DNA of 37,756 bases, taken from Alphaproteobacteria bacterium UBA6347. GTDB lineage: Bacteria > Pseudomonadota > Alphaproteobacteria > CAAGCB01 > CAG-977. This document shows positions 34,351 through 37,756 of the stretch, piece after piece (position 1 is the stretch's first letter; each line of letters opens with the position of its first letter). Below the pieces are notes generated by a model. That model was not told the origin of the DNA and did not search any database. It saw nothing but the letters and a program-made list of their open reading frames with translations. The stretch is from the NCBI GenBank assembly GCA_002440235.1, contig DJRZ01000077.1, positions 257-38,012 of the forward strand, written 5' to 3'. The position numbers and the translations under genes are program-made.

Positions 34351-34899
34351 ATGCCGTTCATTCAAACGAAAATCAAAGACGTCGTCATTTTCGAACCGCG
34401 CATTTTCACGGACGACCGCGGCTATTTCTTTGAAACATATAACGAAAAGCTGTTCAACGACAACGGCGTGACGGCGAAATTCGTGCAGGACAACCAGTCG
34501 AAATCGTCCTACGGCGTGATTCGCGGTCTGCATTTCCAAAAGGGCGAACACGCGCAGGCAAAGCTGGTGCGCGTTTTGCAGGGCAGGGTGCTGGACGTCG
34601 CCGTCGACTTGCGCAAAGATTCCGAAACTTACGGCGGGCACGTCGCCGTGGAGCTTAGCGACGTCAACAACTTGCAGTTGTTCATTCCGCGCGGATTCGC
34701 CCACGGATTTTCCGTGCTGTCGAAAACGGCTGTGTTCGCGTATAAATGCGACAACCTGTATTGCAGGGAATCCGAAGGCGGCATCGACAGCGCCGATCCC
34801 GATCTGGGCATCGACTGGCAAATTCCCGCCGAAGACCGGATTCTGTCCGAAAAGGACAAACTTCACCCGCTGTTCAAGGATTTCGAAACATGCTTTTAA
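34351..34899 (+). CDS. rmlC: dTDP-4-dehydrorhamnose 3,5-epimerase
   Basis: RmlC (RfbC) epimerises dTDP-4-keto-6-deoxyglucose at C3 and C5. The 182-residue cupin has the family segments FFETYNEKLFNDNG, the catalytic His in GVIRGLHFQ, LVRVLQGRVLDVAVDLR, and FIPRGFAHGFSVLS. The length is standard. It starts two bases after the rmlA stop, and its last 10 bases overlap the start of rmlD, so translation of the two is coupled. Confidence 0.96.
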   Translation: MPFIQTKIKDVVIFEPRIFTDDRGYFFETYNEKLFNDNGVTAKFVQDNQSKSSYGVIRGLHFQKGEHAQAKLVRVLQGRVLDVAVDLRKDSETYGGHVAVELSDVNNLQLFIPRGFAHGFSVLSKTAVFAYKCDNLYCRESEGGIDSADPDLGIDWQIPAEDRILSEKDKLHPLFKDFETCF

Positions 34900-35708
34900 T
34901 CACGGGGGCGAACGGTCAGCTGGGAACGGAATTGCGGGCTTTGCTGCCCGACGCGCTGGGCGTCGACATGCCCGATCTGGACATTACGGACGCGGCGGCG
35001 GTCAGGGCGTTTGTCAAGGAACACGGCGTTGACACGATCGTGAACTGCGCCGCCTACACCGCGGTGGACAAAGCCGAGGACGAACCCGAAAAATGCCGCG
35101 CGGTCAACGTGGACGGCGTCGCGAATTTGGGCAAATCGGGGGCGAAGGTCGTTCATATTTCGACCGATTACGTTTTCGACGGGACGGGACACCGCCCGTA
35201 TGTCGAAACGGACGCGGCGAATCCCGTCAGCGTGTACGGCGTCACCAAACGCGACGGCGAGGAAGCCTTGAAAGCCGCGGCGAAAACGTGCGCGGTCGTT
35301 CGCACGGCGTGGCTGTACAGCCCCTACGGTAACAACTTTGTCAAAACGATGCGCCGGCTGGGGGCGGAACGCGACGGTCTGAACGTCGTTTTCGACCAGA
35401 TCGGAACGCCGACCTGCGCCGCCGATCTGGCGCGGGCGATCGTCGATCTGCTGCCCCTGATCAAGGACGGCACAAAGGAAACCTATCACTTTTCGAACGA
35501 AGGCGTGTGCAGCTGGTACGACTTCGCCCGCGAAATCATGAAGCTGTCCGGACTGAAATGCCGCGTCGAACCGATCGAATCGGCGCAATATCCGACAAAG
35601 GCGAAACGTCCGTTTTATTCCGTTTTGAACAAAGCGAAAATCAAATCTTTGGGAATTAAAGTCCCGCATTGGCAGGAGAGTTTGGAAAAATGTCTGACAC
35701 GATTTTAA
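34890..35708 (+). CDS. rmlD: dTDP-4-dehydrorhamnose reductase
   Basis: RmlD (RfbD) reduces dTDP-6-deoxy-L-lyxo-4-hexulose to dTDP-L-rhamnose using NAD(P)H. The 272-residue product opens LLITGANGQLGTEL (nucleotide loop) and carries NCAAYTAVDKAE, STDYVFDGTG and the Tyr-x-x-x-Lys pair in YGVTK. The ATG at 34890 lies inside the end of rmlC, and AAGGA precedes it. The open frame upstream of that ATG is a shadow of rmlC. The stop lies 19 bases inside rmlB. Confidence 0.95.
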   Translation: MLLITGANGQLGTELRALLPDALGVDMPDLDITDAAAVRAFVKEHGVDTIVNCAAYTAVDKAEDEPEKCRAVNVDGVANLGKSGAKVVHISTDYVFDGTGHRPYVETDAANPVSVYGVTKRDGEEALKAAAKTCAVVRTAWLYSPYGNNFVKTMRRLGAERDGLNVVFDQIGTPTCAADLARAIVDLLPLIKDGTKETYHFSNEGVCSWYDFAREIMKLSGLKCRVEPIESAQYPTKAKRPFYSVLNKAKIKSLGIKVPHWQESLEKCLTRF

Positions 35709-36706
35709 TCACGGGCGGAGCGGGCTTCATCGGTTCGAACTTCGTTCCCTATTTTTTGGAAACCCACCCCGAACTGACGGTCGTCAATCTGGACGCGATG
35801 ACCTACGCCGCCGATGAGCGCAATTTGACCGAAGTGCGGGAAAATCCCCGCTACATCTTTGTCAAGGGCGACATCGCGGACAAGGAACTGGTCGACGCTT
35901 TGTTCGACAAATACGACTTCAAGGGCGTGATTCACTTTGCCGCCGAAAGCCACGTCGACAATTCGATCAAGGGGCCCGAAATCTTTGTCAAAACGAACGT
36001 TTTGGGGACGTTCACCCTGCTGGACGCCGCGCGCCGCCATTGGATGGACGCGCCGAACGTCGTCAAGGCGGGGTACGAAAAATGCCGTTTCCACCACATT
36101 TCCACCGACGAGGTGTACGGGACTTTGGGGGCGACGGGATTCTTCACCGAAACGACGCCCTACGCGCCCAATTCGCCCTATTCCGCGTCGAAAGCGTCGT
36201 CCGACCTGCTGGTGCGCGCGTACCACCACACCTACGGCATGAACGTGACGACGTCGAACTGTTCGAACAACTACGGTCCGAAACAGCACCCCGAAAAGCT
36301 GATCCCCCACATCATTCAAAGCGCGCTGGCGGAAAAGTCCCTGCCGATTTACGGCGACGGAAAGAATATCCGCGACTGGCTGTACGTCCTTGACCACTGC
36401 AAAGCCATTAACCTGGTGTGGACGAAAGGGCGTTCGGGCGAAACGTACAACATCGGCGGGCGCAACGAACGCGACAACATCGCGATCGTGACGACGATCT
36501 GCCGCATTCTGGACAGGGAAACGCCGCGCGCGAACGGTCGCAAATACGAAGAGCTGATCACGTTCGTCAAAGACCGCGCGGGACACGACCGCCGCTACGC
36601 CATCGACGCGACGAAGCTGGAAAACGAACTGGGGTGGAAAGCCGAAGAAACGTTCGACACCGGCATCGTCAAAACCGTCGAATGGTACTTGAAAAACCGT
36701 CGGTAA
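35690..36706 (+). CDS. rmlB: dTDP-glucose 4,6-dehydratase
   Basis: RmlB (RfbB) converts dTDP-glucose to dTDP-4-keto-6-deoxyglucose. The 338-residue extended short-chain dehydrogenase shows the NAD loop TGGAGFIGSN, HFAAESHVDNSI, the catalytic HISTDEVYG and the Tyr-x-x-x-Lys in PYSASKASSD. NYGPKQHPEKLIP and IYGDGKNIRDWLYV bind sugar nucleotide. The ATG at 35690 follows AGGAGAG and overlaps the rmlD stop by 19 bases. It closes the operon, after which comes the hairpin at 36740. Confidence 0.96.
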   Translation: MSDTILITGGAGFIGSNFVPYFLETHPELTVVNLDAMTYAADERNLTEVRENPRYIFVKGDIADKELVDALFDKYDFKGVIHFAAESHVDNSIKGPEIFVKTNVLGTFTLLDAARRHWMDAPNVVKAGYEKCRFHHISTDEVYGTLGATGFFTETTPYAPNSPYSASKASSDLLVRAYHHTYGMNVTTSNCSNNYGPKQHPEKLIPHIIQSALAEKSLPIYGDGKNIRDWLYVLDHCKAINLVWTKGRSGETYNIGGRNERDNIAIVTTICRILDRETPRANGRKYEELITFVKDRAGHDRRYAIDATKLENELGWKAEETFDTGIVKTVEWYLKNRR

Positions 36707-36731
36707 AGGCTTTTTTCGACAAAAAATATCC

Positions 36732-36760
36732 TTGTCAAGCCCGCCTTTTTTCGCTAAACT
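36732..36760 (+). promoter_or_regulatory. Predicted sigma-70-type promoter of glgX
   Basis: TTGTCA (36732-36737) and TAAACT (36755-36760) lie 17 bases apart, an ideal spacing, and both boxes are near consensus. Transcription would begin at about 36767, leaving a leader of about 26 bases with AGAAAGGGCGG as ribosome site. The promoter is embedded in the 5' arm and loop of the terminator hairpin. Confidence 0.65.
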
Positions 36761-36792
36761 TTGTCTAATCAAGCGAGAAAGGGCGGGTTTTT
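36740..36792 (+). terminator. Intrinsic terminator of the rml operon, overlapping the glgX promoter
   Basis: A 16-base arm (36740-36755) pairs fully with 36772-36787, two of the pairs being G-T, around a 16-base loop, and five T follow at 36788-36792, immediately before the glgX ATG. RNA reading out of rmlB would form this hairpin and stop. RNA started at the promoter inside it would lack the 5' arm. Confidence 0.7.
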
Positions 36793-37756
36793 ATGACTGC
36801 TGAAATTTTAAAGGGAAATCCCGAAAAACTGGGCGCGACGTATGACGGAAAGGGCGTGAATTTCGCGCTGTTTTCCGAAAACGCGACGAAAGTCGAACTG
36901 TGCCTGTTCGATGAAAACGAAAACGAAACGCGAATCGAACTGCCGAGCCGGTCGGACGACGGCGTTTGGTCGGGGTACCTGCCCGACGCGAAGCCGGGAA
37001 TGCGCTACGGCTACCGCGTGGACGGACCTTACGACCCCGACCGCGGCATGCGTTTCAATCCGAACAAGCTGCTGATCGATCCCTACGCCCGCCAGCTGGA
37101 TCGCGAATTCGAATGGGACGACGCTTTTCTGGCGTCTTATCCCGACGACAAAAAGTCGAAAAATACCGTCGACACGGGTAAAATCGCGCCCAAGGCGATC
37201 ATTCAGGATCCCGCCGCGCTGAAAGCCGTCGGCACGGTTGAAAAGCCGAACGTGCCGTGGGATCGGACCGTCGTCTACGAAACCCACGCCAAGGGCTTTA
37301 CGATGAAGCACCCCGACGTTCCCGCCGCCGACAAAGGCAAATTCGCGGGGCTGGCGAATCCCGAAGTCATGAAATACATCGACGAACAGGGGATTTCGTC
37401 GGTCGAATTGCTGCCGGTTCAGGCGTTCGCGACCGACGGCGCCGTCGCCGAAAAAGGATTGTCGAACTATTGGGGGTACGAACCGATCGCGTATTTCGCG
37501 CCGCACCCCGATTACGGCGACCCCGTCGAATTTAAAAAAATGGTCAACGCCTATCACGCGGCGGGCAAGGAAGTCATCATGGACGTCGTCTACAACCATA
37601 TGGGCGAGGGCGACGCGCACACGCAGATGTTGAGCCTGAAAGGCATCGACAGCGCGTATTACTACGTTCACAATCCGAACGACAAATCCGAATACCGGCA
37701 GGAAACGGGTTGCGGCAACGCGTTGGACATGACAAAGCCGATGGCGCGCCGTCTGG
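36793..37756 (+). CDS. glgX: Glycogen debranching enzyme GlgX-like (partial at right edge)
   Basis: The first 321 residues are visible. An N-terminal carbohydrate-binding (CBM48) domain covers about residues 1-100 (GATYDGKGVNFALFSENATK, then YGYRVDGPYDPDRG and FNPNKLLIDPYAR). The GH13 barrel begins with VVYETHAKGFTMKHPDVP, and region I is VIMDVVYNHMGEGD. NYWGYEPIAYFAPHPDYG is characteristic of the GlgX/isoamylase branch, which removes alpha-1,6 branches from glycogen. The catalytic Asp and Glu would lie beyond the window. The ATG at 36793 follows the T run of the upstream hairpin, and its ribosome site falls in the 3' arm. Confidence 0.9.
   Translation, partial: MTAEILKGNPEKLGATYDGKGVNFALFSENATKVELCLFDENENETRIELPSRSDDGVWSGYLPDAKPGMRYGYRVDGPYDPDRGMRFNPNKLLIDPYARQLDREFEWDDAFLASYPDDKKSKNTVDTGKIAPKAIIQDPAALKAVGTVEKPNVPWDRTVVYETHAKGFTMKHPDVPAADKGKFAGLANPEVMKYIDEQGISSVELLPVQAFATDGAVAEKGLSNYWGYEPIAYFAPHPDYGDPVEFKKMVNAYHAAGKEVIMDVVYNHMGEGDAHTQMLSLKGIDSAYYYVHNPNDKSEYRQETGCGNALDMTKPMARRL

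Overview
The window is a GC-rich, gene-dense chromosomal segment whose gene content points to an alphaproteobacterium, perhaps an uncultured host-associated lineage. The evidence is hisZ directly followed by purA, AcnB-type aconitase, the bacterial alpha-2-macroglobulin/PbpC pair, PrmA, a UvrD/PcrA helicase, TrkH and a dTDP-rhamnose operon. Taxonomy is inferred from gene content and codon style only. I see no rRNA, tRNA, CRISPR array, insertion sequence or phage module.

Layout. 1-1000: the 3' end of a membrane protein, convergent with a secreted thermonuclease-like gene. 1061-8633: envelope pair, alpha-2-macroglobulin (thioester motif CWEQ) overlapping pbpC. 8643-9896: a U32-family gene (TrhP-like) split by an in-frame TAG. 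9908-19213: a promoter, two small lipoproteins, then acnB, a short isocitrate dehydrogenase and gltA, then a Fic-like/MerR-like fusion whose Fic motif is degenerate, then an M32 carboxypeptidase, all closely spaced. The three TCA genes together convert oxaloacetate plus acetyl-CoA to 2-oxoglutarate. 19313-21867: hisZ, purA and a strong terminator. 21886-24513: a tail-anchored kinase-like protein with an altered catalytic loop plus a small membrane protein.

The minus strand from 33289 down to 24494 carries a large unrecognised repeat protein with its own promoter, then uvrD, prmA, an aminopeptidase P homologue and trkH in tight succession. From 33461 on the plus strand lies rmlA-rmlC-rmlD-rmlB (dTDP-L-rhamnose), with overlapping reading frames. 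It ends at a hairpin terminator that physically overlaps the promoter of glgX, which runs off the right edge.

The most interesting items are the Fic-like/MerR-like fusion inside the TCA operon, the shortened two-repeat isocitrate dehydrogenase, the unrecognised protein with duplicated 61-residue modules, the amber codon inside the U32 gene, the codon-usage patches in uvrD, and the terminator/promoter overlap before glgX. Most other genes are ordinary housekeeping functions.
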